Shown here piece by piece: positions 44,169 through 55,966 of a DNA stretch of 64,000 nt; the first letter of the stretch is position 1, and every line of letters starts with the position of its first letter. The position numbers and the translations under genes are program-made. The stretch covers positions 2,418,001 to 2,482,000 of the forward strand of contig NC_059486.1 in the NCBI RefSeq assembly GCF_018139145.2. Reading direction: 5' to 3'. Under the pieces are notes generated by a model. That model was not told where the DNA came from. It saw only the letters and a list, made by a program, of their open reading frames with translations, and made no database searches. The stretch comes from Gymnogyps californianus. Its lineage: Eukaryota > Chordata > Aves > Accipitriformes > Cathartidae.

Positions 44169-45734
44169 AAAACTCTATTGCACTCAAATATTTCATTTTG
44201 ATACTTAAAATAAGGCAGGATACCTACAGACCATTTATATTATTATTGATCTTAAACCACATTTTTTGAGAGGTAGGACTTTAGTGCAAGAGACGCAGTA
44301 TAGAGATGGTTCTCTTAAGTCGTTGACTCTGGTAATGTATCATAAAATGCTGTGCAGACTAATTAAATGCTCATGCAAAGAATAACGTCAATATATATTC
44401 TGCTTGCATTCTCATTGGGCAGCTGTTTCAAAAGCAAAAAAAAAAGTTTTCACCTTCTTGAGGTGCCTACAGAGAATAATTGTATCTGACCTCCAACCCC
44501 TTTGATGAGGTTAAATAGTACATACCTTAAGAGATAACATTAAAAGGTCTTAACTGTGTTCTTCCAATGATCCTAGTTACGTGCATCTTACAATTTGACT
44601 AAATTTGTACACAGTATTCAGGGTGAAGTTTAACAGTTCCTGTCTCTGACAGGCCTAATGTATCCTAGCATTACTTTCTTTTGTCTTGATCTATATATAT
44701 ATGCAAAGTTATTCTGTGATTAGTTAATACACTTAGGGCTTTTTCTTCTTAATCCAGCTATCAACTCTTAAGCTTACTGAAGATTATCTTGTTATTAGGC
44801 CTTCAGTGTATGACATTGCATTTTGGATTATTGCATTTTATTCCTTCTCTGTTACTGCAGTTCTTCAGGTCATCATCACCTTCCTGTATTATATTTCAGT
44901 TCTTTTTATAAATTTGGAGATCATCTCAGAATTAAGTGTCATTAGGCTATTCCCACTTTTTCTGAATTTATAATAATAATAAGAACAACAAAATATAATG
45001 CACCTCTCCTGTACGTTTGTGTTACTGTAATTTTGCCAAATATAGCATTGAATATTTTTTCTTTCAGAAAATAAGCGAATTGAAAAATACTTTTATCTTG
45101 TCTCATTTAGTATCCTATTTGCTTTGATGTAGATTTACTAGTAATCAGGTTTGCATTATGTTCCTGAGGTGGTGTTTCTGTGAGCGTAGTAACTGTCCCC
45201 TTGACTGTTAGTTACCTGTCCATATCTGCTAGCAAGTGAAGTTTGAATGGCCGCCTATGTGCATGTACACAGGTACAAGGACTAGTTGTTTTATTTCCTA
45301 TCTCATCAGTCTTTTTAGGGGATTTTTACATAAGTAATAGACTACTTAGAGTGAATAAAAGTATAAAAATGAAATTCCAAGTCTAGAATGTTCACTAGTT
45401 CTTTTGTAGCTTTGCAGTATAAAAGGGAAAAATAATTTTATACGTGTTTATTAATCTGTGGTGCCCAGCCAACTGACCTTTAAGTATGACTCCTAGCGGA
45501 TATTTTTATTCATTGGACCTTTTTAATTTTGTCAAGTAAACTTTTAATTTTTTTTTTAATTTTGAATAACTTAATTGAAGTCAGTTGGCAGAGTTAGCGG
45601 AATTGTTCTGTCCAGCTGTGACTGAAAAGCCTTCAGAGCTCTTTTTCTTTCAGCAATAGTCTTTGAAATACAGTTGGTCAACACACATCAGGCGTTTGCT
45701 GAAAGCCTCATTTCATGTCACCATAAGCTGATCT

Positions 45735-45945
45735 GACTCGTGCCGCAGTCTCAGCCTCTTGCCCTTGCAGATGAGAGTCCCACTGCTCTCTTGCCACATG
45801 CCGACAGCAGCTCCGAGGTGGTGGGGCTGGCTGCAGCCGGGGCCGTGCTCCGGAGCTGGAAGCCTCTGCTAACCTGCTCTTCGATTGGAGCTGCCATGGA
45901 GGCACGCCTTCAGGAACACCCTTGGTTTGGAAGTCTTGTAATGAA
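45735..45945. other. GC-rich block in intron 3
   Basis: About 200 bases of clearly higher GC than the flanks, with about 9 CpG. Open frames exist on both strands across it (45740-45949 + and 45708-45956 -), but this is expected from the base composition. It shares the 12-mer TGCCACATGCCG with the second block at 46371-46760. No recognised family. Confidence 0.45.
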
Positions 45946-46370
45946 ATAGTTGTCAAGGTGACTTAGGATAATGGTTTACCAAATATCTATCCAATTAGCT
46001 ACTTTTTTTTTTACAGTAATTACATTAGCTAATTTTTACAGTATTATAGCTGCGTTTATTTTAAATTATATACTTTTTGGGGTTTTTTTGTTTGCCATAC
46101 CAAATCTTAATATCATAATTATTTCATTTAAAATAATAGCAATAAGTGTGTAGGCTTTATTAAAAAGAGAAACAACACTTTAATTTTTAAAGACCCATTT
46201 TATGCTGTGTTTAGGAAAAGCTTGATTAATAAAAAAAGAAGTCTTGCATTTCTTTTTGATCTTATCAGAAAGTGACAGGGCTGTTGCCTGTGCTTGAAGT
46301 TTTGTGGGGTGTTTTTTGGTTTATTTTGCAGTTAGCAAAGAACAGATTTTCTTCTCTCGGAAACCTCTTG

Positions 46371-46760
46371 TGTCCCACCGAGATGTAATTTTCTTAGCGG
46401 GGCAGTTTGGTCTTTCTGACTGGCTACAGCTGTGGGCAATTCAGCTGGTACAAGGAGCGCTGGCCTCTGTGGGACGGGAGGGAGCGGGTGAGAGGAGGCC
46501 GCCAGCTGCCACATGCCGCTCAGAACCAGTTCCAGCCGGCTCTGTCACACAGCAGATCTGCTGCCAGCCAGAGGAGCCCACAGCACCACGGCTCAGCCTC
46601 ATTCCATGAAGAAAGTGGCAGCTGCTGGAGAAGGGGCATGAAAAGCTATTGTGGCAGGAAAACCTGGCGGCAGGAAGCAAATGGCGGCAGGAAGAACCAT
46701 GGTGTACCTGACCCCCACCTCCTCTTCCACCCGTCGCCTCACCGAGGAGTTGGGAGGGAC
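46371..46760. other. GC-rich block in intron 3 with internal repeats
   Basis: About 390 bases with about 14 CpG, a tandem TGGCGGCAGGAAG pair, and open frames on both strands (up to 118 codons) that reflect composition. The region looks unlike its AT-rich flanks and could be an old inserted element (for example a solo LTR fragment) or a regulatory block. I cannot match it to a family from memory. Confidence 0.4.
46665..46694 (+). repeat. Tandem 13-bp duplication, 17-bp period
   Basis: TGGCGGCAGGAAG occurs at 46665-46677 and 46682-46694, inside the GC-rich block of intron 3. A related GTGGCAGGAA lies just upstream. Confidence 0.9.
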
Positions 46761-49093
46761 TGAGTGAAACCTGCAGTGAAAATATGGGAAGTTGTGACTA
46801 GGAAGAAGGGAGGAGAGGTGTTTGTTTTAAGTTAAACCTGGGAAGGACAAGAAAGGGTATTTATGCAACTGTTTATGTTCTTTTGTGGTGTTTTTTTTCT
46901 TAGTACCCAAATTGGTGATCAGAAGTTTATCCTAATTGGCAATTTAGAAAATGTTAGAAGATCTGAGGAATTAATACTCAAAATATTATGGTATTATTTC
47001 ATAATCATTAGTGTGCCCTTGTCAGGTCATTTTTTTCATAGAAAAATCGGAAATATGAGAGGTCAAGTGACAGTGAAATGCTCTAACAGCTGTACTGCTT
47101 AGGAAGAAAATATCACTCAGCCTTAACTAGAGAAATGAGCCAAGGAGTTCAGAGTACTTTATGTCCTTATTTCATGTGATTAAATAACTGCTTTTAAGTG
47201 TAAACTTATTTGGGATTTTATGACCAGCTTTTTTTTTTTAACGCAAGTTCATTGTTACTGTTAAAGACTAGTTACCACTGAGTGCTTATACAGTAAAAAT
47301 AATGCCGTACTGTCATTAATTGTTCATGCGGCCAAATCTTTGAGATCCATGCTTTTGCAGTCGTGTTTCCCATTTCATACAGGATTATACCTTAAATAAC
47401 CTGTGATTTAGTTTAGCATGTGAGGGTTGGCTGATTTTAAGGCCCGGTCTACCCATGAAGACTTTTTTCCAGGAAAGTGGTATTAGTTTGAGGCAGTTAA
47501 GCCTGCCATCGTGAGACATGATGATGTGGCATTGAAGTGTGTGTGTGATGGGGGAGAGTTTATTATATTTTTTGCTAGTACAGATTATTTTCTTCAGGGA
47601 TCTGATGTAAACTTCACAGAGTTCCTTTTGTTTGTATGAAGTGCGCTGACACTGACAGACTTTCTCTGATAGCAAATATTTCTTAAGGAAACAGTTGCTG
47701 AAGCATACTTTATTTTCCCACCAGCACAACAGCAGTGTCTTTAGATCTCTGCTGGTTTAGCTTTTATATTCAGTTTAAGATACTGGTATCTTCAACTGAG
47801 CTGGATTCTTTTTGCTTTAATTGAGAAAGAGCTGTTAGAATTTTCTTCAGCCTAGCTTTAACTTTGGAAAACCCTGCCAAGTTTATACAGAAGAATTAGG
47901 AGCATATTAGTATCTACATTGTCTGTCGTCCATTTCCTATGTATGTCTTCCAGGTATGCTTTTGAAGAACAGATGACACAGTTTTTCTAAACCTTGCAGA
48001 ATGTACTTTCCCAGAAGGTTTCATGTGATTTTTAATTTTTTTGTTTTGTTTTGGCTAATATCTAGCAACTGCTACAGAAATAAACTATTGGAAAACCTTG
48101 AAGAATGAAGAAGTATAGTTCTTCCATCTAAATAAGAAATATTGATTAGACATGAAATGTATAGGGAAAGCTCATATATTGCTCGTAATCTTAAATAAAC
48201 CACTAGCAACAAACAACCAGTTTTTCAGAATTTTTGAAACATAATATTTACCTTACTGAAAAATATTCCCTCATAACAAATTTCTGTATGTGATCCCTTG
48301 GGCAGTATGTTCAGCTGCGTGTTTAATGTATGAAGCATACTTAAATAGTGTTGGCATATTGCTAGTGTGACTCGTCTGTACTGGTGGACTTAACTTGTCA
48401 ACCTAAATAGGTTATTGATCACTTTGCATCCTCACTGTTAGTTTTTTTTTTTTTTAAGCAGAATAATACAGTTTCTGTAAAGAAATTGTGCATTTCTAAA
48501 GGGACCACAGAGAATGGGTAACTTATCGCTCTAAATTTAGTGATGTGGGAGTATGTTTGTTGGAGTGAGGTTTTCTGAGAGGGGAAACAGTAATTATGGA
48601 CGTTTCAACACCTGAAATCATGCTGTGGATCATGTGAAGGAAAAATGGTTCATTGTTAATACAGGCTTAATACAATTTTCTGTCATTCATATACTATACT
48701 ATGCCATTTACGTGCCAAAAATACAGGAATGCATATTCTTTATTATGAAGTTTGAGAGAAACACTGTATAGAAAAGAATCAGTGCTATGAATTGTCTTTG
48801 TTCAAGAAGAGGAGTTTGAAAAATAAGATGATGGATCATTCAGCAAAAAGAGTAACGTGGAACAGAAAAGATTCTGTCAGAGATGAGGGGGAAATGCATA
48901 TATGAAGATGAACGTCAGTGACAGCATCATGAGATTGGACAGTGATTCTCTATGACTAGTGTGGGAAAATAAAGTGGCAAAGTTACATGGAACCCAAAAG
49001 CTACAAAGTTGATTTCAATATGGTGGAAATTCAGCTGCTTAATCCCTTAGATTTACTGTTTTTGAAGACTGCTTTTAATTACATTTTAAGATG

Positions 49094-49126
49094 TAACTAG
49101 TAATTGTTGCTGTAATTATTGTCTAG
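49094..49126 (+). other. MED13L: 3' splice site of exon 4
   Basis: A T-rich tract ends in gtctAG (AG at 49125-49126). A candidate branch point TAAC at 49094-49097 has its A 30 nt upstream of the AG. The G at 49127 completes the Arg codon, which fixes this AG as the boundary. Confidence 0.88.
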
Positions 49127-49210
49127 GTGCTTGATGGATAAAAACTTCGTAAGAATTGGAAAATGGTTCATAAGACCCTATGACAAGGATGAGAAGCCTG
49201 CTAATAAAAG
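49127..49210 (+). CDS. MED13L: MED13L coding exon 4 (partial Med13_N domain)
   Basis: This 84-bp exon begins after gtctAG at 49125-49126 and ends before GTAAGG at 49211. The first base G completes the Arg codon started in exon 3. Then come 27 codons, beginning [14 protein letters not shown] and ending D-E-K-P-A-N-K, and two bases (AG) of a following Ser codon. It corresponds to human residues about 133-160. D-K-N after L-M, I-R-P-Y-D after W-F, and P-A-N-K at the end match MED13L as I remember it. MED13 has V-K-P-Y-E and P-I-N-K at the last two sites. No stop or frameshift is present. The exon is phase-symmetric, so skipping it would delete 28 residues without shifting the frame. Family assignment is secure; the paralogue call is strong but comes from recall, not alignment. 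Confidence 0.95.
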
Positions 49211-49216
49211 GTAAGG
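49209..49216 (+). other. MED13L: 5' splice site of intron 4
   Basis: AG|GTAAGG is a strong donor with GT at 49211-49212. It leaves two bases (AG) of a Ser codon to be completed by exon 5. Confidence 0.92.
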
Positions 49217-51000
49217 TGATCTATATATCAAGTACTGTTCCTGTCAATGTTGTATATTACATGATGGTAATTTGATGCTGCATTTTGGTGGTAGTTTTTC
49301 CACTTCTTTTACCACATAACAAGTAAAAACACAGACGCTATTTGTTCACGTCAGTATTACATAGAAAGCAATTAAGTAATTTTTCAGGTCTTGTTATGAT
49401 AAGAAGGTGAGGTTGGTATTTATCCCTTAACTCCGCAGAAATGTCACGGTTTTTTATATCTTTTGAATAGCATTTGCCTCTTTCTCTCATTATACAACAG
49501 AATTCCAGGTAGTTGTAACAAATGATTTGAATTTCTGGATGCTTAACCCCAACCTGACATTTTAAGCAGTAAAATAAGTAGTATATAGATTTACTTATTT
49601 ATTTTCTTTAAAGATGCCGGCCTTGATATATAGCTTTCACTAATTAGGCAGGCTGACAAATGAGACCTATATGTCTGATTAATGCACTTCTCTTGCAGCA
49701 ACATAACCATGGAGAAGGGCTAGCTGTCTCTACTTGCTCATTGCTATTTCCACTCCTAGCTGTAAAGGTTACAATGTTCTCAGATCTTCTGGTACTTGCA
49801 TTTATAGTCATCCACTAAACAAGTTCTGTCAAAAATAATCTGAGTTAAGCTGAAACACAGATTTTCTAACGGGAATCATTTTGACAGAACTGGGTTAGGA
49901 AGTGACTAAACGTGCAGTTATGCTGGAAGATTTGAAGGTAATGAGCAAGTGGAGATGAAGTGGGGTGGCAACTTCTTCATCCAGCGTAGCTACAGTCACA
50001 ACAGCATGTCTGATGGCAGCTGCAGGTACAGGTGGAAATCATTCTGTCCTGTAGATCGCATGTACCTTCTCCCTCTCATGTCTTTATCTCACTGCATTGT
50101 CTTACAACAGAAAGGTCTTACTTCTGTTACAGTGTAATGCTACAAACGGTTGGCTTCATTCTGTAACAGACTTAGTTAACCAGGTACCTCCAAACAGCAG
50201 TTTAAGATAGAATGCAGTAATTACACATGGATTTGTCTCCTTCCTAAAAACAGAAAGCATTAATTTAGCATGGGGATATCTCTCTTTTTGCTATTTACTC
50301 TTTGTGGCTAAGTAGACTTACACTGTGTATGTGTAACCTTGGATTTCACACTGATCTAATGGCAAGAAGCCATTGAAAGGTCCAGGTTTTTCCACACCTT
50401 TCTGTGTCCTGGCTGTATGTAACCACCTTCCTCCCTCGTGTTTTCTCTGCTGCTTTTCTGATCACACCAAGATCTAGTTTAATTTTCTGGAAGATTAATT
50501 CCCTGAAGTGACATAAGTGGTGTCTTTTCCAGCTTCTGGAAAAGGGAGACAGCTCCTTTCAGCAAAAGCTATTTGTTTTATCAATTTTACTGCAGCCTTA
50601 GTGCTCACATTAAATGTATTTGAGTCTCATGTCTGTTCCTGGTGTGTATCAATTTAAGGAGTGAAGCATCTGATACAGTAGATGGTGTCTGTCAAAAACA
50701 GCAGCAGCACTGGCATGGAAGGTATCGTTACTTTAGAATTCTGACAGATTAGTAGGTCCTGTGTCTTATTTACATGTGTGTAACACCAAATCACTTGTAC
50801 AGTGAGGTCATCTGTAAGGGATAATTACATTTGTAAATATATGTACAGTATGCACATAAATATATCTGGTCTGGAATATGTTACAAAAAAATGAGTTCCT
50901 GTTGAACTTAAATTATATTCGAAGTATTTTTGTATATAAAACTGACATTTTTATTAAGAATTTTAGGGTTGAAGGGTAGACTCTTGATTTGAAGAAGATA

Positions 51001-51045
51001 ATGTTTGTTGTTGGTTTGTGTGGATTGTTGGTTTGTTTGGCTTTT
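51001..51045 (+). repeat. GT-rich low-complexity tract
   Basis: Repeated TTTGTTG and TTGGTTTG units. Simple sequence only. Confidence 0.75.
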
Positions 51046-51662
51046 TATAAAGTACTTGTCACTATAGATCCTATGGGTAGACACCATTCTAAAAGCATTG
51101 ATTTAACAATAATAACTATGGCCTAATTTGAGATAGGTTTTGTGTTGTTTCAGGTTGTTAATTTTTCTGCAATAAATATATCATTGGAGTTAACTAATCT
51201 TACTGAAAGATGGTAGTAAAGACTGCAGAAGTTGACAGTAGAGTCAACTGTGGACAGTAGCAGCAAATAACAGGTGGCTTTGGGGACTAATTTGTCCAGA
51301 GACTTTTTATTTAATCTTTTAAGCTTGCTTTCTCAGTATAGCACAAAAAGCTATCTTTACACAAATTAAGTGATTCACGTTAATTCCGTATAAATTCTTT
51401 GTGAAACTCTTGCTCTAAGCAGCCGCTTGCTGTAGATAAAGCAATAAGGAGCAGTCGCAGGAAGAGGTGGCCAACTGAGTGTGTTTAGGTATTTTAGCAC
51501 TGTGGGCAATGTCTTCATAACCAAAAAAAAGTGGTATTTTAAAAAATAGTAGCTAAACCTGTGTTAATGTATAAAATACTAGAAATAAGTTGCCTGTATG
51601 TACAGTGATTAGGTTGAAGTTTGGGAACAGGTAATCCGTGTTGAAAATGCATGCACTATTCT

Positions 51663-51730
51663 CCTTGAATGGGGAAAGATACAGATAGATAGATCTATAT
51701 AGTTATATACCCCCCTTGAATGGAGAAGAA
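51663..51730 (+). repeat. Direct repeat of CCTTGAATGG, 51 bp apart
   Basis: CCTTGAATGGGGAA at 51663 and CCTTGAATGGAGAA at 51714 flank a GATA/TATA simple repeat. Probably local duplication. Confidence 0.75.
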
Positions 51731-54390
51731 CTGAGCAGGTGTCATTCTGGCAAAGAAATGCAAATGGTTCTAAAGTCTGCTTTTATACTTGTGGCAAAGT
51801 TAGTCATTCCAACATCCCGAGTTACTAACTTCATTTCAGAAATATACTGAAAAGTCTTGGACTGGGTATAAATGAACAGGGAAGGAGTTAAAACTCATGC
51901 AGCTGGCTTTCAAGGAGTAAATTCAAATTCATTCAGGGCCTGTGATTTTTGTGAATGGCATTAAAGGAGAAGGGTGGGGAGGTCTGTGATTTTTAGAATG
52001 AAGTCAAAGATGAAGTGGAGCATGGCAGTGGCCGTGACCTAGTTAGTGCTGCGATGTGAAAAGGAGGTCTAAGAACAATAGATGACCTTCCGAGGCAGTA
52101 TTAGAAACAATATGCAAGATGAGCTTTTCTGGTCTTCTCAGGAGGAGTGAGGGAACAGCAGAGGGAGTTAGACAGATCCGTATACCGTTCTGTTTTGCTT
52201 ACAGTGCGAACCAGATGCTTTTGACAGGAAATTTAGCGCAGGACTTGTGGGTTTTCTTTCCCGAGTATCTTTAATATTATGTGTCACTTACTAAATAATT
52301 CTTCATGTTTTATTGTCTGTTCTACAGCCGTGTGTGTCTAAAATATGTTTCCACGCTACTGCTGGAAAATGGCAAACTTGCTTATTTATCTACACAACTT
52401 CCTAAAGGAGATCTGTATGTTTGGAGGTTACGGAATTTGCCTGATACAAGGCATTGATAGTGCCTTCCACTGTGTGGTGAAAATTCATATTCACAGTCTA
52501 TTCAGAATCACTTTCCAAGTTTTGTACAGGGTTTTTTTGGTTTCAGAAAGCACCACCATAAAATGTTAAACGTCTTACTGACAAAAAAATTTAAGACCAT
52601 CTTATGCAAGAATCTTTGCTAATTATTTTAGTGGTTGTTTTCTTGGTGTGTCGTAGGAAAGTGGGGGAAAAAATCAGTTTGTCTTGAACTGTATGAGCAA
52701 CTTAACATAAGTTGTTAAGGTGTTTTTAATTTGCTTAAATGTAAAGAACACATGAAAAAAGTTGTTGCTTTTTGTAGCTTAAATAACTGATGGGTCATCC
52801 CCTCTTCCAAAAGTCTGTTAGGAATTTTTTAGCCTTAAGAAGAAAAAAAGTTCCATCAGTGAAATATTTTGAAGTAGAGTTTGTTTCTTTTTTTGTTACT
52901 AGGTGAGAAGACTGAAAGATAGGAATGATATCCAGATAGCCACGTTACCCTTTGCATGCTTGGAAACAGTGCAGATGGAAGGGTGGAATTAGTTAGGCTG
53001 CAATGAAATATAGTTCTTTAATTTCAGTTTCAAAACAGATTTCTGTTTGTTACTGTCCCATAAGACACTTGATTATGACAACCTCATGTGATGCTGATAG
53101 AATATAGAAATTTCTGAGTTACGAGTGCATGGGCTGTATCTTAATAAATACAGTACCCTAAGCATTCACGTGTCAGCTCTTCCCCCCTTAGATCTAATCC
53201 ATGAACTTTTTACCACTGTAACAGAGTTCAGTGAGTACATCCATATCCAGTTGTGCTCAATAGCTGTGTTCATTTCTTTGCAAGCATCAAAATCGGCCAT
53301 TAATCAGTGCCACCAAAACCTGAAGACTGCAGACACTTTAAGCACTGCTTCCTCTTTGAGATCCTGGAAATTATCATTGCCTTCAGTTTCCTGGGAGTAG
53401 TCATGGGACTTACCCAAGGAATATCTACATCAGTGATACCAAAATTGACATGCAGCATTGTTGCAAGCAACATTGCAAGCTGCATTCACTTTCTGCCATC
53501 CTAGGAACTCCTGTCAGTCCGTATCTTCATCTGAAAACATGAGATTTAGTGAGCCCTAGAGAAGAACTGCAGTGCTGTGCCAGGAGGAATTGGGAACTAG
53601 TGGAACTAGTGCCTATCTTAAGGCTGGAGCACCGTGTCTGAATCTGATATGGAGGTTTGGTCCTGGCACACAACATTACACAGATAGTGTCTTTTGGCAA
53701 ACGGTATTAAGGTGTTTCATTAAAGGATGACATAATAAATTCAGTAAAAGGATGGTAAAACAAGTTTAAGTGATCTATTTAAATTTTTAATAAGATTTGA
53801 ATTCCTCAGCTGAGAAAGGGTAACTGATTGATTGTGCATGTACAGTTCGCTGCAAAGCAGTAAGAATGTCTCAGTTTAAAACTGGAGGTTTTTATTTTCT
53901 TGAATTTGAGAAAAATAAGCCATGTAAGTTGTTTCAATTTTGTAAGTTTGTGTATTTGTATTTTAACCATGTTTTTAAAAAATTCAGTAATGTGATCGTA
54001 TCTGTTTCTTGAAAAGAGTGTATAGTGATACTGTAGTAATATATACGTACAGTGTTGCCAACTAACACCATCGTAAATGAGGAAAGACTAGGAAGGAAAA
54101 TAATAAAAATCAATCTGATTTAATTTTAAATAATGTGTGCTTATTCTTGACTTGTCAAATGTGATAGAAATACTGAGCAATAAGAAATACTGCGTATTTT
54201 TCAATAATTCTTCCTACCCCTGTAAAAATAAGCTTTTCTATTTCAGTTTAAGAGGCTTAGTTCCCAGACAAATATTTTCATATTTTTGAGGTTTAAATTC
54301 TGAAATGTTATGTTCATCTTTGCTGAGTTTCTTCTCAGTCTTACTTATGATTTCAGTAAAATCACACACCGAGCTAGTGTACTGTATCTG

Positions 54391-54453
54391 TGGTTGGTTG
54401 GTTGGCTTTTTGGTTTTGGGTTGGTGGTTTTTTTTGTTTTGTTTTGTTTTTTA
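54391..54453 (+). repeat. (TTGG)n and TTTTG simple repeat
   Basis: GGTTGGTTGGTTGG passes into GGTTTTGGG and then (GTTTT)n. Low complexity. The minus-strand open frame here is meaningless. Confidence 0.85.
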
Positions 54454-55018
54454 AATTGGTAATCTTGTGTGTGCTAAAGCTGACTTGATTCTTACCTACT
54501 CTGAAATATTGGGTAGTGTACCCAATGGAATACAGTCTGCATTCATGTTTTAGCAGAAGGAATAGATATAAAATACAGATTATAAAATAAGTGTTTTCAC
54601 ATGCATTTTTCAGCAAAAGCTGGTGTCATTGATATCAGTATGCTTATGTTAAATTACTTTAAAACATATTTATAAATATATTCAAGTGTGTTAATCTAAA
54701 ACCATTAATAAATATAAAGTATTTTTATGTTTTATAGACAGAAGACAGTAAAACTTTATTAACAACGTAGGGTTGCTTAAGGATACTATTAAGATGGTTT
54801 GGGAAAATGCTATTCAAGCACTACCATTTTAATTACTATTATCTATTGCGGATATATGTTACTGGTAGTCTTGGGTTATTTTGTTTGTGTCATATTCCAA
54901 GAATCTTGTATGTAAAATTCTTGATTGAAAATGTTAGCACACTGTGCAGGAAAAAAGCGTTTTGGACTGAAGGCCTTAATGTTCATGGGCTTTATTACCA
55001 AAGTAACTTTCTAGATAA

Positions 55019-55966
55019 ACTATAAATCAAGGAGTGTTCTGTATTCAGTTGTCTGATATTTTTCATTTAATAATGAAAATAATAAAACAGTACTTTCTAA
55101 AAGATGGCAAGAACTCTCACAGAGCATACTGTAAAATTTTCATTGAATATATTAAATATATGATGCAGTTTGCATTACCTCTGCACAGCTCTACATTATG
55201 GTATGTAGCTACAGCCATTGTTTTTTATGAATGTCCTTCAAGAAATGAAACAGGAAGCTAGATTAATGTACTTGTAGCAGCTACCACTGAGGACTCCTTG
55301 CTTCATGATAATGACCCAGCCTTTTCATCTTCCTTTCCTGGGGTAAGAGCATTAAAAAGACAGTGGCAAATCAACCCCAGGCACCGATTCTTCAGATTCC
55401 TTGACCCTTGCCAATCAAGATAAAGTCGTGGGAACAATAGAAGGACTCCCTACGTGGGGTCATTGGTAAGATGTCACTGGAGCAGTGCTTCTAGTATGCT
55501 GCATATACCCACTTCAGCTGATTCAGATGATGCTGTAGAGTATCTTACACAGCTGTTTGCCAAATGCATGGAACAGAGCCAGACAGCTAAGATAAAACAT
55601 AAGGGATGTTGATAGGTGTGCCATTGGTTGTTCAGTCCTGTGATATTTTGTGTTTTGTTGATAGACATGAGTTTGAAATTCCTTCTTTGCAAGTATACCC
55701 TTGTCTTGATAACGGGGGTTATATTGTTGCGGTGACCTCTTTGTATGGATGCAGCATTAGCTCAAAATGGGACTGCTGCTAATCAAATTTTATTGTGGTA
55801 TTTGCACTGTGTGTTTTGGAGTGCCTGTGTGTCTCTGGCAGCCACAATGTAGATTGTGGGTCCCTCATCTCATACAGAAATTCCAAAACATGGGCAGGAT
55901 GGTATGAGGCAGGAGGGTATGCAGCAGAATTGGCAAAGGTTGGTAATCTGGTGTGGCAGAATCTTG
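55019..55966 (+). other. Stop-poor block, possible decayed coding sequence
   Basis: One + strand frame runs 316 codons with only six stops (55259, 55421, 55610, 55613, 55733 and 55850). This is fewer than I would expect for DNA of this composition. The stretch between 55262 and 55609 has a single stop and reads smoothly, including T-T-E-D-S-L-L-H-D-N-D-P-A-F and, later, A-D-S-D-D-A-V-E-Y-L-T-Q-L-F. I do not recognise the product. It may be a fossil transposase, a processed pseudogene fragment or chance. It has no usable start and no splice context linking it to MED13L. Confidence 0.25.

Larger units (their letters stand above)
49217..55018. other. Intron 4, left part: no gene seen
   Basis: AT-rich intron with GT-rich, GATA-like and TTGG simple repeats. 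Overlapping short frames near 53125-53504 are noted, but no gene is supported. Confidence 0.7.

Noticed and set aside
53125..53504. Overlapping + frames with a hydrophobic segment (G-V-V-M-G-L-T-Q-G-I)
   Set aside because: Frames overlap and contradict each other, and I found no known protein match. Kept only as unexplained intron.
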